The notes: generated by a model from the sequence alone, not told the origin. Counted from the stretch's first letter, positions 1-10,779 are shown. The stretch: 64,000 nucleotides of DNA from Lysobacter antibioticus (GCF_000731095.1 NZ_JMTZ01000014.1:1-64000), one strand, 5' to 3'. Translations and numbers: made by a program.

Positions 1-17
1 TGACAAAAGAAAGTAAC

Positions 18-35
18 CCGCCGCTTTAGTGGCGG
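18..35. terminator. Hairpin at window edge, possible terminator
   Basis: Seven bases at 18-24 pair with 29-35 around a TTTA loop, with one G-U pair, and a short T-run follows. It probably ends or trails a gene outside the window. From here to the frmR operator at 271 no gene is supported; only a REP-type palindrome is visible. Confidence 0.35.
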
Positions 36-168
36 AAGCTTTTGGCGTTTGATCTTCTTCTTGATCCGATCTTGCTTTAGCGATGCGCGGCAAGACCATC
101 GCAGCGCGGTCGCGACATACGCCGGCCCTACGGAGGACCTCGGCAGCGACGCGAGATCGAGGCATGGC

Positions 169-193
169 GGTCGCGGCTCGCGCCGCTCCTACC
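169..193. repeat. REP-type palindrome (single copy)
   Basis: The core is the GGTCGCGGCTCGCGCCGCTCC type, the reverse complement of the GTAGGAGCGGC...GCCGCGACC repeat found at many places in this window. It lies upstream of frmR and folds into a GCGGC/GCCGC hairpin. Confidence 0.6.
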
Positions 194-270
194 CTGGGCG
201 CGCTGCAGCCCTGGGCGACACCGCCCCGCAGCCCGACCAAATCGGCAATCCCAAATCCACCCGGCGCCTG

Positions 271-292
271 ATACTATCCCCCAGTATGGTAA
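271..292 (+). promoter_or_regulatory. Probable FrmR operator
   Basis: An imperfect dyad, ATACTAT-CCCCC-AGTATGGTA, lies just upstream of frmR. AT-rich half-sites around a C tract are the known layout of CsoR/RcnR/FrmR-family operators. Its position before frmR-adhC fits autorepression relieved by formaldehyde. The in-frame ATG at 286 lies inside this dyad and is unlikely to be the start of frmR. Confidence 0.55.
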
Positions 293-321
293 TCGGCCAG
301 CCGTGGCCGCCGAGGTGCCGC

Positions 322-597
322 ATGCCGCATTCGCCCGCCGAGAAAAAACGCGTCCTGGCCCGGGTGCGCCGCATCAAGGGCCAGACCGAAGCCCTGGAGC
401 GCGCGCTGGAGCAGGGCAGCGAGTGCGCGGCGGTGCTGCAGCAGATCGCGGCCATCCGCGGAGCCATCAACGGGCTGATGTCGGAAGTGCTGGAAAGCCA
501 TATCCGCGAAGAACTCGGCCAGGCCGCGTCGTCGCAGAAGAACCGCAGCGCGAGCATCGACGAAGTCGCCGCGTTGGTGCGCTCGTACCTTAAATAG
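322..597 (+). CDS. frmR: Formaldehyde-responsive repressor FrmR (CsoR/RcnR family)
   Basis: The 91-aa protein matches the all-helical CsoR/RcnR family (DUF156) in length and sequence. With the start at 322 the sensing residues fall at Pro2, Cys35 and His60. In E. coli FrmR, Pro2 and Cys35 are the pair cross-linked by formaldehyde, so this numbering supports both the start and the formaldehyde specificity. It is the first gene of an frm operon, followed by the glutathione-dependent formaldehyde dehydrogenase and a downstream S-formylglutathione hydrolase. It probably represses the operon through the dyad at 271-292. Metal-sensing RcnR is the alternative, but context argues against it. Confidence 0.93.
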   Translation: MPHSPAEKKRVLARVRRIKGQTEALERALEQGSECAAVLQQIAAIRGAINGLMSEVLESHIREELGQAASSQKNRSASIDEVAALVRSYLK

Positions 598-1794
<1,197 letters not shown>

Positions 1795-1802
1795 GCGCGG
1801 CG

Positions 1803-2111
1803 ATGAAGCACGTCCAGGTCGTCGACGGCGCCGATAACTGCGTCTACGACGTGTATGCGATCGACGACGAAGGTTTCCGGTGCTTGTTTCCCGACGGGCA
1901 GGACGTCGCTTTCATCGATGAAGTGCTGGCCAGAGGCGATCCGGACAGGCTGGATGCCGTATTCGAACGGCTCTGGAAACAGCGAGTGGCCAAGCACGAG
2001 ATCATCGGCCTGCACGGCTTGCTGCTTTATGGGTTGGAGCACAAGAAGGCTTACTATCCCGACCGCACCGATGCCGGCGCGATCAATCCGAACGGATCGA
2101 GCTTGCGTTGA
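1803..2111 (+). CDS. Conserved hypothetical protein in the frm operon
   Basis: The 102-aa product is acidic at its N-terminus and has no signal peptide or membrane segment. No family was recognised. It begins nine bases after the adhC stop and runs in the same direction, so it is almost certainly co-transcribed. Its position between adhC and fghA suggests a role linked to formaldehyde or glutathione metabolism, but nothing in the sequence shows an active site. Confidence 0.7.
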   Translation: MKHVQVVDGADNCVYDVYAIDDEGFRCLFPDGQDVAFIDEVLARGDPDRLDAVFERLWKQRVAKHEIIGLHGLLLYGLEHKKAYYPDRTDAGAINPNGSSLR

Positions 2112-2308
2112 GGTTGGGATGCGGCGATGAGGCAGCGGCCCTGACCCAACCCTCTCAGCTTTGCACTTCTTGCGGTCGCAGCAAGCGGGAGAGGGAGCTG
2201 GAAGCGAATCAGTGCGGACGCTTCCTGCTCCAGCATGCGGCGCAAGCGTAAGGCTGAGAAGGCGCCCCGCAGGGGCCAATGAAGGCCAACAAGACCACCG
2301 AGGACGCC

Positions 2309-3139
2309 ATGGAAAAAATCGAATCGCACGCTTGTTTCGGCGGACGCCAGGAAGTCTGGAGCCACACCGCGACCACGCTGGGCTGCCCGATGCGCTTCGG
2401 CGTATACCTGCCGCCGCAGGCCGAGCACGAAGACTGCCCGGTGCTGTACTGGCTGTCGGGCCTGACCTGCACCGAGCAGAACTTCATCACCAAGGCCGGC
2501 GCGCAGCAGTACGCGGCCGAGCACGGGTTGATCCTGGTCGCGGCCGATACCAGCCCGCGCGGCGAGGGCGTGCCCGATGCCGAAGGCTACGACCTGGGCC
2601 AGGGCGCGGGGTTCTATCTCAATGCGACGCGGCCGAAGTGGGCGGCGAATTTCCGCATGTACGACTACGTCGTCGACGAGTTGCCGGCGCTGGTCGACGC
2701 GCATTTCCCGACCACCAGCGCTCGGGCGATCAGCGGCCACTCGATGGGCGGCCACGGCGCCTTGATGATCGCGCTGAAGAACCCCGGTCGCTATCGCAGT
2801 GTGTCGGCGTTCTCGCCGATCGCCGCGCCGTCGCATTCGCTCTGGGGCGAGAAGGCGTTCACCGCCTATCTCGGCGAGGACCGCGAAGCGTGGAAGGCTT
2901 GGGATGCGACGGCCTTGGTCGGCGGCGCGCGCGAGAAACTGCCGCTGCTGATCGATCAGGGCGGCGAAGACGAATTTCTGGTGCCGCAACTCAAGCCCGA
3001 GCTGCTGCGCGTGGCCTGCGAAGTGGCCAAGCACCCGCTCGAGCTGCGCATCCGGCCCGGTTACGACCATAGTTATTACTTCATCGCCAGCTACATCGGC
3101 GAGCATATCGCGCATCACGCGCGCGCCTTGCACGGCTGA
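2309..3139 (+). CDS. fghA: S-formylglutathione hydrolase (esterase D family)
   Basis: The 276-aa alpha/beta hydrolase completes formaldehyde oxidation by releasing formate and glutathione from S-formylglutathione. The nucleophile is Ser145 in GHSMGG. The acid lies in the DQGGEDEF region and the base in GYDHSYYF near the C-terminus. ATG 2309 is preceded by GAGG with five bases of spacing and gives the usual family length of about 280 aa; the open frame extends ten codons upstream without a better start. The 200 bp before it hold a degraded GGGAGAGGG-type repeat and no gene. Confidence 0.95.
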   Translation: MEKIESHACFGGRQEVWSHTATTLGCPMRFGVYLPPQAEHEDCPVLYWLSGLTCTEQNFITKAGAQQYAAEHGLILVAADTSPRGEGVPDAEGYDLGQGAGFYLNATRPKWAANFRMYDYVVDELPALVDAHFPTTSARAISGHSMGGHGALMIALKNPGRYRSVSAFSPIAAPSHSLWGEKAFTAYLGEDREAWKAWDATALVGGAREKLPLLIDQGGEDEFLVPQLKPELLRVACEVAKHPLELRIRPGYDHSYYFIASYIGEHIAHHARALHG

Positions 3140-3205
3140 GCCGGTCTCGCCGTTGCGGCGCCGTTGCGAACCGCGACGGCGCCGGGAATACCGGTACCGC
3201 CGCGC

Positions 3206-3553
3206 TCAGGCGGCGGTGACGTCGCGCAATTCCCAGCCGCTGCCGGCGAGCAGGCGCAGGCGATGCTTGATGATCGCGCCGGACAACCCCGTGGTGATGA
3301 TCAACTCCACGTGCAGATCGCGCTGAGCGCCGCGCGCCGAGGCATTCGGATCGGTCGCGCCCAGCGTGGGGTCGACCTCGTCGGGCTCGGGCTGCTTCGC
3401 GCGCCAGCGCTCGAACAAGCCGTCGCTGCGCAGCGCGGTCTGCAATTGCTCGGCGAAGCCTTCCGCGCTGACCGCGGTGAACGACAGCGAGGCGTCGCTG
3501 CCGCGTGCGCGTTGCGCATCGGGAAGGCTGATGTAGTAACGGGTGGCCATCAT
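3206..3553 (-). CDS. Hypothetical protein
   Basis: The 115-aa product starts MMATRYYISLPD and has no signal peptide or transmembrane segment. It contains a conserved-looking core around RGAQRDLHVELIITTG. No family was recognised. It is convergent with fghA and lies between it and the XRE regulator gene. Two adjacent ATG codons (3553, 3550) are possible starts. Confidence 0.6.
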   Translation of the reverse strand: MMATRYYISLPDAQRARGSDASLSFTAVSAEGFAEQLQTALRSDGLFERWRAKQPEPDEVDPTLGATDPNASARGAQRDLHVELIITTGLSGAIIKHRLRLLAGSGWELRDVTAA

Positions 3554-3642
3554 GGCGTCTCGTGCGGAGGTTGCCGCTAGCCTAGGCCGGCAAACATTGT
3601 TGGTTTGTGAACGCGCGAATTCGGCAACGAGGCGCCGGTCGC

Positions 3643-4443
3643 TCAGCGGGCCGCGACGCGCGACCGCCGTCCGCCCCGGCCGGGTAAGGGCGCATCGCGT
3701 TCGTCGCCGTATTCGCTGCGCAGTGTCTCGATCAGCGAATAGACCCAGGGCCGCGTGGCTAGCAACAGGCCGACGCTGCGCCGCTTTGACGGCGGCAGGC
3801 TGAGGTCGAGCTCTGCGGCTTCCTTGAACTCCGCCTGCAGGCGTTCCAGCTTGCGCCGCAGCACCGCCAGCGAGGCCGCGCCCAGTTCGCGGATGTCCAA
3901 GGCCAGCAGAGCATCCGACGACTGGAATCCGTCCAGCAGAAACTCGCGGCTGGCCGCGCCCAGGTAGCGTGCGCGCACGGGACCGTCGTCGCGCCAGGAG
4001 AAGTCGCGCGGCACGCGCAGGCGCACCTTGTCGCCGGGCAGCAGTTCCGCCAGCGCCAATCGGTCCAGGCGCGCCAGCAGGCGGGTGAGTTCCGGCGCGC
4101 TCAGGTCGAAGCCGGCGCGGATCGCATCGGTGCGCCAGCCCTGACAGAGCAGGTGGAACACGGTCATCAGTCGCGGCGACCGCGCCAGTTCCGCTTCCTG
4201 TTTCGGGCTCAGATGGCGGGTCTCGTCGCGCGCACCGCGCGCACGGCGTGCGAGCTCGAAGAAGTCCAGGTCGAGCACGGCGCAGATGCGCTCCAGCCGC
4301 TCCAGGTCGATGCGTCCGTTCGACAACAGGCGTTTGACGGTGGGCTCCGACAGGCCCAGCGCGCGGGCCAGGTCGGCGTAGCGCCAGCCGCGTTCCTTGA
4401 GCACGGTCTTGAGCGCAGCGAGCAGACGTTCGCGTTCGGCCAT
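3643..4443 (-). CDS. XRE-family transcriptional regulator with a long C-terminal region
   Basis: The 266-aa protein has an N-terminal helix-turn-helix at about residues 10-60, where ADLARALGLSEPTVKRLLSN is the recognition part. The C-terminal region of about 190 aa contains a second helical block (LTRLLARLDRLALAELLPG) that could be a winged helix. ATG 4443 is chosen because the extra upstream codons are unlike the family. It is divergent from the FAD oxidase-methyltransferase pair, 120 bp away, and may regulate that pair or itself. No ligand can be inferred. Confidence 0.8.
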   Translation of the reverse strand: MAERERLLAALKTVLKERGWRYADLARALGLSEPTVKRLLSNGRIDLERLERICAVLDLDFFELARRARGARDETRHLSPKQEAELARSPRLMTVFHLLCQGWRTDAIRAGFDLSAPELTRLLARLDRLALAELLPGDKVRLRVPRDFSWRDDGPVRARYLGAASREFLLDGFQSSDALLALDIRELGAASLAVLRRKLERLQAEFKEAAELDLSLPPSKRRSVGLLLATRPWVYSLIETLRSEYGDERDAPLPGRGGRRSRVAAR

Positions 4444-4562
4444 GGCGGGAAGGTGCGGGCAGTCGGGATGCCGGGGATCATAATCCGATACCTGATCCAG
4501 CGGGGTTGCGATTTTCGATACCGGCCGGCCAAGGTGGACTGGCCTCCTCAACGGTATCCGTC

Positions 4563-5984
4563 ATGTCCGCCGCTATCGCACCGCTCTCCGCGCCGACCCT
4601 GCACCTCAACGACGTCCACTCCGGCCTCAACCGCACCGCCGTCGCCGGCCTGCTGCAGCCGCGCAGCCTGGAACAAGCCTGCGTGGCGGTGCGCGACTGC
4701 GCGCGCCTGGGCCGTTCGACCATCGCCGTGGGTGCGCGACATGCCATGGGCGGCCAGCAGTTCCTGTCCGGCGGCTGGCTGCTGGACACTTCGGGACTGG
4801 ACCGCATCGTCGATTTCGACGACGAGCGCGGTCTGCTCACGGTCGAAGCCGGCGTGCAGTGGCCGGCGCTGCTGGAATGGCTGGCGCGGCATCCGGGCAA
4901 CAGCCGCGGCTGGACCATCCGCCAGAAGCAGACCGGCGCCGACGGCTTCAGCCTGGGCGGCGCGTTCGCATCGAATATTCACGGCCGCGGCCTGGCCTAC
5001 GCTCCGTTCGTCGAAGACGTCGAGTCGATCGTGCTGATCGACCATCGCGGCGATGCGCGCATCGCCGACCGCGAGCGCAACGCCGAATGGTTCGCGCTCG
5101 CCGCCGGCGGCTATGGCCTGTTCGGTCTGGTTGCGCGGCTGACCCTGCGGCTGGTGCCGCGTACGGTGCTGCGGCGCGAGGTCGCGCTGCTGCGGGTCGG
5201 CGAGTTGATGCCGCATCTGCAGGCGGCGATCGCCGAGGGTTGCAGCTACGGCGATTTCCAATTCGCTATCGACCCGAACAGCGACGACTTCCTCGATCTG
5301 GGAATCGCGTCCTGTTATCGGCCGCTCGCCGACGCCGCACCCGACGCCGCACCGCGCCATCTCGGCGGCGAAGATTTCGCCCGCTTGCTGTGCCTGGCGC
5401 ATACCGAGCCGAGCCGTGCCTTCGCCGAATACGCGGGTTTCTACCTGGCCACCGACGGTCAGCGCTATGCCTCCGACAGTCAGCAGGCCGGCGTCTACCT
5501 GGACGGCTACCACGCGAGCGTCGACGCGGCACTGGGGCATTGCGGCTCGGAGATGATCACCGAGCTGTACGTGCCACGCGCGCGTCTGGCCGAATTCATG
5601 GCCGCGGCCGCCGATTGCCTGCGACGCCACCGCGCGCAGCCGATCTACGGCACCGTGCGGCTGGTGTGCGCGGAACGCAGCAGCATGCTGGCCTGGGCGC
5701 GCGAGGACTGGGCCTGCATCGTGTTCAATCTGCACGTGCGCCATGATCCGGCCGGACGCATCGCCGCTGCGGTCGCGTTCCGCGCCCTGATCGACGAAGC
5801 CCTGGTCTGCGGCGGCAGCTACTACCTGACCTACCATCGCCATGCCACGCGCGATCAGGTCGAGGCGGCCTATCCGCAGTTTCGCGAGTTCCTGCGGCGT
5901 AAGCGCGAGCTCGACCCGGACCGGCGTTGGGACAGCGACTGGTTCCGCCATCACGAAGCGCTGTTCGCGCGAGCCGGCGCATGA
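4563..5984 (+). CDS. FAD-binding oxidoreductase (VAO / FAD_binding_4 family)
   Basis: The 473-aa protein has an N-terminal FAD-binding domain (about residues 30-190). GARHAMGGQQF matches the GxxHSxxG region that carries the flavin-linking histidine in aldonolactone and alditol oxidases, and GADGFSLGGAFASNIHGRG is the following FAD loop. The C-terminal part ends in DPDRRWDSDWFR, like sugar-lactone oxidases. The substrate is unknown. ATG 4563 follows the divergent promoter region. The stop overlaps the next gene's start as ATGA, so the two are translationally coupled. Confidence 0.82.
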   Translation: MSAAIAPLSAPTLHLNDVHSGLNRTAVAGLLQPRSLEQACVAVRDCARLGRSTIAVGARHAMGGQQFLSGGWLLDTSGLDRIVDFDDERGLLTVEAGVQWPALLEWLARHPGNSRGWTIRQKQTGADGFSLGGAFASNIHGRGLAYAPFVEDVESIVLIDHRGDARIADRERNAEWFALAAGGYGLFGLVARLTLRLVPRTVLRREVALLRVGELMPHLQAAIAEGCSYGDFQFAIDPNSDDFLDLGIASCYRPLADAAPDAAPRHLGGEDFARLLCLAHTEPSRAFAEYAGFYLATDGQRYASDSQQAGVYLDGYHASVDAALGHCGSEMITELYVPRARLAEFMAAAADCLRRHRAQPIYGTVRLVCAERSSMLAWAREDWACIVFNLHVRHDPAGRIAAAVAFRALIDEALVCGGSYYLTYHRHATRDQVEAAYPQFREFLRRKRELDPDRRWDSDWFRHHEALFARAGA

Positions 5985-6862
5985 GCGGCGCGCCCATGAG
6001 CAACGTGTCCACCGCGATGCTGGTCGCCGCCGCCAGCGTGCAGCACGGTTACGGACGCGTCGAATCGACGCCGCAGGCGCAACTTGCCCGGGCCTGCCTG
6101 GAGCGCTGCGGTACCAGCGGCCGCGGCCTGTTGCGGCTCGTCGATGGCGCGCTGGGGCGCGCCTGCCTGAGCGCGCTGGAAACGCTGGCCCTGCCGGGCT
6201 TGCGCGGGCACTACGCCTGGCGCAAGCGGCGCATCGCGCAATGGGCCGACCGCGCTTGCGCGGACGGTGCGGCGCAGGCAGTGCTGATCGGCAGCGGCTA
6301 CGACGGCCTTGGATGGAGCCTGGCGCAACGGCACCCGATGCTGCGAGTGTTCGAACTCGACCGCACCGATAGCGTAGCGATCAAACGCGAGGCGTTGCGG
6401 CAGTTGCAAGCGGACATGTCGCGTTTGCGGCTGCTGGGGACCGATCTGGAGCGCGACGATGCGCTGGGCACGCTCCTCGCCGATCCCGCTTTCGATCCCG
6501 ATCGGCCGACCCTGTGCGTGGCCGAAGGCGTGCTGATGTATCTGTCGTCGGCGCGCGCGCAGCACCTGCTGCGCGGATTGGCGCAGGGGCTGCCGCATCC
6601 GATCCTGATCGCCACGGCGATGGAACCGTGGTGTGGCCGGCCGCGCTTCCGGCGCGAACGGCCGTGGGTGCGCGGTTGGTTGCAGCGGCGCGGCGAGCCG
6701 TTCCGCTGGGGCTGCGAGCGCGGCGCGATCGGCGCATGGCTCGGCGAGTGCGGCTGGATGCTGCGTACGTTGGTCGAACCGGGCGACCCGGAGGATCCCG
6801 ATCCGAGTCCCGGCGAATGGCTGTTCCTGGCCCATTGCGCGGCGGCTTTGCCGCCGCGCTAA
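5981..6862 (+). CDS. Class I SAM-dependent methyltransferase, leucine carboxyl methyltransferase-like
   Basis: The 293-aa product has a SAM-binding loop AVLIGSGYDGLGW (about residues 98-110), the acidic motif FELDRTD, and AEGVLMYLS, all typical of the LCM/PPM1-like (TIGR00027) group. The start at 5981 overlaps the stop of the FAD oxidase gene (ATGA); ATG 5996 is an alternative. Coupling suggests both enzymes act on the same small molecule, possibly as tailoring steps. That is inference from position. Confidence 0.8.
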   Translation: MSGAPMSNVSTAMLVAAASVQHGYGRVESTPQAQLARACLERCGTSGRGLLRLVDGALGRACLSALETLALPGLRGHYAWRKRRIAQWADRACADGAAQAVLIGSGYDGLGWSLAQRHPMLRVFELDRTDSVAIKREALRQLQADMSRLRLLGTDLERDDALGTLLADPAFDPDRPTLCVAEGVLMYLSSARAQHLLRGLAQGLPHPILIATAMEPWCGRPRFRRERPWVRGWLQRRGEPFRWGCERGAIGAWLGECGWMLRTLVEPGDPEDPDPSPGEWLFLAHCAAALPPR

Positions 6863-6933
6863 TTCCGACGAAGAGTACGCGGCAGTGGCGCCGCGCTAAT
6901 CCGACTAAGTGCGCGGCGGCTCCGCCGCCGCGC
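6838..6933. terminator. Two strong hairpins between convergent genes
   Basis: A perfect 9-bp stem (6838-6846 with 6850-6858, TTT loop) overlaps the end of the methyltransferase gene. A perfect 10-bp stem (6911-6920 with 6924-6933, TCC loop) lies just before the stop of the convergent amidohydrolase gene. Both use the same GCGGCGGC core and neither has a good T-tract. They may terminate both transcripts. Confidence 0.5.
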
Positions 6934-6943
6934 TGGTCGCGCC

Positions 6944-9900
6944 TCAGTCTTCGTGTGCTGCGTGAGCCTCGTGCGGGCCATGCCCCTTCGGGCAATGGCA
7001 GACCGAGGTCGGGCCGAATTCGATGCCGAAGGTCTGGCCGTCGCGATGGCGCTGCCAGTAGAAGTTCGGCGCCTTCTCGCCCAGATTGCCGAGTTCGGCC
7101 ATGTCGGCATCGACGTCGAACAAACGCCCGTCGACCATCACGTAGCGGGTGTCGATGGTCGCGCGGATGTTCTCCAGTGGATTGCTGTTGAGCACCACCA
7201 GGTCGGCCTTCTTGCCGGCTTCGAGCGAACCGAGCTGCTTGGACAGGCCGAGATAATCGGCGCCGTCGATGGTGGCCGCGCGCAAAGCCTCGAAGTTGCT
7301 GAAACCGCCCTGCGGCAGCATCCAGATTTCCCAGTTCGCCGACAGGCCCTGCAATTGGCCGTGGCCGCCGACCTGGATCTTGACGCCGGCGTCGCGCAGC
7401 TTCTTCACCGACTTGGCGACCTGCACATGCCAGTAATCCCAATCCGGCGCGGTCTCGCGACGGATCGAACGCGCGTCGAGGGTTTCGCGCGGGAAGAAGC
7501 GGTTGAGCTTCTTGTCTTCCCAGACGTTGTCGCGGGCATACCACCAGTACTCGCCGGACAGGCCGCCGTAGCTGACCACCAGGGTCGGGGTGTTGCGCAC
7601 GTCGGTCTGCCGCCACAATTCGACCACGTCCTTGTACAGCGGCGCGACCGGGATGTTGTGCTCGATGCCGGTGACGCCGTCGAGGATCATCGGCATATTG
7701 TGGTTGAAGGTCGAACCGCCTTCCTCGACCACCAGCATGCCCAGCTCGCGCGCGGCCTGGTTGATCTGCTGGTGCTGTTCGCGGCGCGGCTGGTTGTAGC
7801 TCTTCACCGAAAACGCACCGTTGGCCTTCATCCGACGCAGGTGGCTGCGGGCGTCGTCGATCGAGTTGATCACCGCCTTGAAGTCGCCGTCGGCGCCGTA
7901 CAGGATCGTGCCGGTCGAGAACACGCGCGGGCCGACCATCTTGCCGGCCTTGAGCAGCTCGGCTTCGGAGAACACGAACTCGGTGGTCGCCGAGGGGTCG
8001 TGCATGGTGGTGATGCCGAAGGCGAGGTTGGTGTAGTAGGCCCAGTTCTGCTGCGGGACTACACCTTGGCCGAAATGCGCGGCGTGCGCGTGCACGTCGA
8101 CATAGCCCGGCAGGATGGTCTTGCCGGTGGCGTCGATGACGCGCGCGCCGGCCGGCACCGCGACCGCGCCGCTGGCGCCGACCGCTTCGATCCTGTCGCC
8201 GCGCACCACCACGGTGGCGTCCTCGATCACTTCCTGCGCGGTCTCGGCGTTGCGCATCGTCACCACGCGTGCGTGGGTGAAGGCGACGGTGTCGCGCGCT
8301 GCGTACACCGGCAGGTCGAGGCCGACGCGCACGCCGGGTTCGTCGGCCGACGGTTTGGCCGGCGTCGCCGGCGCGCCCGGCAGGAAGGCGAAGGCCTGGT
8401 TGAGCGGGCGCGAGTAATAACGATCGCCGACCATCCAATGCAGCGACTTCGAATCGGCGGCCCAGTGCAGATAACTGCCGACGTCGGCGCTGACCGGCGT
8501 CACCGGCATCGCCTTGCTGTCCTTGCTCAGTTCGACCGAGCTGCCGGTGGTCATCAGCGGCGCGACATAGGCGTTGAACAACTCGGTGAACGCCACCCAC
8601 TTGCCGTCCGGGCTGATGCTGACCGAGTCGACGTACTTGAGGTTGTAGACCTCGCGGGGCTCTTCGCCGTGCAGGCCGACCGACATCAGCTTCTTCTTCA
8701 GGCCGCCGCCGGTGAGGTAATACACGCGGCTGCCGTCGGCGCTGAACTGCGGCGCTTCGCCGTTGTCGGCGACGCGGATCGGCTTGCCGCCGTCGGCCGA
8801 CATCACGTAGATGCCGCGATCGGCCGACCACAGGCTGCCGGTGAGACCGCCGCCGCCGGCCTTGGCGTAGACGATGCGCTTGCCGTCGGGCGAGAAGCGC
8901 GGGCCGTAGTAGAAGCCCTTGTCCTGGGTCAGGCGCTTGCCGCCGCCACCGCCGGCGCTGGCGACGTAGATCGCGCTGAGCGCTTCGTCGGACCAGGTCG
9001 TGTACAGCAGTTTGCCGCCGTCGGCGCTGAAGCTGGGCTGGTACTCGTAAAGGTTGTCGTTGCCGGTCAGGCGTTCGGGCTTGCCGTCGGGCAGGCGCTT
9101 GCGCCACAGATGGCCGACGGCGTGGAAGATCAGGGTCTTGCCGTCGGCACTGGTGGCGACGTCGCGGATCATTTTCGGCGCGAAGCGGCCTTCGTCGAGT
9201 TTCTGTTCGAAACGCAACGGCTCGGCCACGGTCTGTTCGATCGACGCCTGGAACGGAATCGCCTCGGGCTTGCCGCTGGCGATGCCGACGCGCCACAGCT
9301 TGCCCTGCGCCCAGATCACCACCGACTTGGAGTCGGGAGTCCAGGAGAAATTCGCGTACGGCCCGAAGATCGCCCAGGCTTCCTGCATGTCGTGCGACAG
9401 CCCGTCCCAGACCGGGCGGGTTTCGCCGCTGGCCAGGTCGAGCACGTGCAGCACCGACTTGTCGCGGATGCGTTTGACGAAGGCCAGCGACTTGCCGTCC
9501 GGCGAGGGCTGCGGCCGCACCGCGCCGCCGGGCGTGCCGATCACGGTTTCGCTCTTGCCGGTTTCGCGGTCGAAGCGCTTGATCGCGTAGACGGTGTCGT
9601 GGACGTTCTTGTTGTACTGGAAGGCCGGGCCGGCGCTGACGTCCTCGGAGTAGTAGACGTAGCGGCCATCCGGCGACAGCGCCGGTTCGCCGAGGTCCTG
9701 CTGGTCGTTCTTCTGCTTGGTCAGTTGCAGGCCGCCACCGCCGCCGGCGGCATGGTAGATCCACAACTCGCCCGCGCCGAGCGAACGCTCGCCGGTGAAA
9801 TGTTTGCGCCCGACCAGGAACTGGCCGTCCGGCGTCCACGCCGGGTTGTTGAGCAGGCGGAAGTCTTCCTTGGTCACCGCGACGGCGTTGCTGCCGTCGG

Positions 9901-10408
9901 CCTTGATCCGCCACAGGTTGTTGCCGCCGCCGCGGTCGGAGGTGAAAGCGAGTTCGCGGCCGTCGGGCGACCAACGCGGCTGCACGTCCCAGGCCGGGCC
10001 GCTGGTGATGCGCTTGGCCTGACCGCCGCCGATCGGCAGCCGGTACAGATCGCCGAGCAGCGAGAACACGATTTCGCGACCGTCGGGCGACACGTCCAGG
10101 TCCATCCAGGTGCCTTCGTCGGTGTCGAAGCGCACGGTCTTGGTCTGGCCGTGCGGCGCCGAGACGTCCCACTTCTTCTCGTCCTTGTCGCCGGGCTTGC
10201 TGACGCCCTTGGCGGTCTGCGCCGAAGCGCGCGCCGGATCGGTGCCGGCGGGTTTCAGCGCGTCCTGTTCCAACTGGGCGGCGGGCGCTTCGCCTTGTTT
10301 CTCGCCCTGTTTCTTGTCCTGCGGTGCGGGTTGCGGCGGGGTCTGGGCATAGGCCGGGACGGCGAGCGCGCTGGCGAGCGCAAGGGCGAGCAGGCGGTGA
10401 TTGGGCAT
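6944..10408 (-). CDS. Exported amidohydrolase with N-terminal TolB-like WD40/PD40 beta-propeller
   Basis: The 1154-aa protein has a signal peptide ending AVPAYAQ, then a Q/K/E-rich linker. About 700 residues of PD40-type propeller repeats follow (recurrent SPDGR, FSPDGKRIVYA, SADGSRVYYL). The C-terminal amidohydrolase domain has the metal-binding HxH in PGYVDVHAHAAHF. The combination is that of large secreted or periplasmic peptidase-like amidohydrolases. ATG 10408 is chosen because it begins the signal peptide; the frame is open further upstream. A long ORF on the opposite strand is a high-GC shadow. The substrate is unknown; peptide or imidazolonepropionase-like substrates are possible. Confidence 0.88.
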   Translation of the reverse strand: MPNHRLLALALASALAVPAYAQTPPQPAPQDKKQGEKQGEAPAAQLEQDALKPAGTDPARASAQTAKGVSKPGDKDEKKWDVSAPHGQTKTVRFDTDEGTWMDLDVSPDGREIVFSLLGDLYRLPIGGGQAKRITSGPAWDVQPRWSPDGRELAFTSDRGGGNNLWRIKADGSNAVAVTKEDFRLLNNPAWTPDGQFLVGRKHFTGERSLGAGELWIYHAAGGGGGLQLTKQKNDQQDLGEPALSPDGRYVYYSEDVSAGPAFQYNKNVHDTVYAIKRFDRETGKSETVIGTPGGAVRPQPSPDGKSLAFVKRIRDKSVLHVLDLASGETRPVWDGLSHDMQEAWAIFGPYANFSWTPDSKSVVIWAQGKLWRVGIASGKPEAIPFQASIEQTVAEPLRFEQKLDEGRFAPKMIRDVATSADGKTLIFHAVGHLWRKRLPDGKPERLTGNDNLYEYQPSFSADGGKLLYTTWSDEALSAIYVASAGGGGGKRLTQDKGFYYGPRFSPDGKRIVYAKAGGGGLTGSLWSADRGIYVMSADGGKPIRVADNGEAPQFSADGSRVYYLTGGGLKKKLMSVGLHGEEPREVYNLKYVDSVSISPDGKWVAFTELFNAYVAPLMTTGSSVELSKDSKAMPVTPVSADVGSYLHWAADSKSLHWMVGDRYYSRPLNQAFAFLPGAPATPAKPSADEPGVRVGLDLPVYAARDTVAFTHARVVTMRNAETAQEVIEDATVVVRGDRIEAVGASGAVAVPAGARVIDATGKTILPGYVDVHAHAAHFGQGVVPQQNWAYYTNLAFGITTMHDPSATTEFVFSEAELLKAGKMVGPRVFSTGTILYGADGDFKAVINSIDDARSHLRRMKANGAFSVKSYNQPRREQHQQINQAARELGMLVVEEGGSTFNHNMPMILDGVTGIEHNIPVAPLYKDVVELWRQTDVRNTPTLVVSYGGLSGEYWWYARDNVWEDKKLNRFFPRETLDARSIRRETAPDWDYWHVQVAKSVKKLRDAGVKIQVGGHGQLQGLSANWEIWMLPQGGFSNFEALRAATIDGADYLGLSKQLGSLEAGKKADLVVLNSNPLENIRATIDTRYVMVDGRLFDVDADMAELGNLGEKAPNFYWQRHRDGQTFGIEFGPTSVCHCPKGHGPHEAHAAHED

Positions 10409-10534
10409 CGAAGCGGTTACCTGGGGCTGACGATGGTTCGAGCCTAACCCGCACGCATGCCTCGACACCTGGGCTAAAAGTCGTGCTTGGTGGGGTATGG
10501 CGAGATGTCGCTGTCGCCACGCCGTGCGAGCAAA

Positions 10535-10571
10535 GCAAATCTCCCCCAACCCCTCTTTGCCAAAGAGGGGA
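10535..10571. repeat. AAATCTCCCCC / CCCCTCTTT palindromic repeat
   Basis: A CCCCTCTTTGCCAAAGAGGGG palindrome-like core is preceded by GCAAATCTCCCCCAA. An inverted partner lies at 10780-10818. They occupy the 458-bp space between the amidohydrolase and DegV genes (10409-10866), where no gene is supported. Related C-rich copies recur at 25.0-25.2 and 36.8 kb. Confidence 0.6.
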
Positions 10572-10779
10572 GTGCTGGCGTCGGGTCGGGGAGGATGAAC
10601 TTCTTTCGAGCTGCATCGCTGCGCAAGCAAGGGATGCTGGCGGCTAGCGGGGCCGAACTGCCGGCTCTCGAATGGAAGCCGTGGACCTCATGTAACGGAT
10701 GCTGCCTTCGAAGCAAGAGCGACGGTGGCCAGTTCTAATGCGTCGACGAGGTGTCGTTGCTCCCGGCAAAGCTAATCCG

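Noticed and set aside
6953-10447. 1164-codon open frame on the plus strand opposite the amidohydrolase gene
   Set aside because: It is composed of His/Asp/Val/Gln-rich shadow sequence produced by the high-GC third-position bias of the real gene. The opposite strand has a signal peptide and family motifs.
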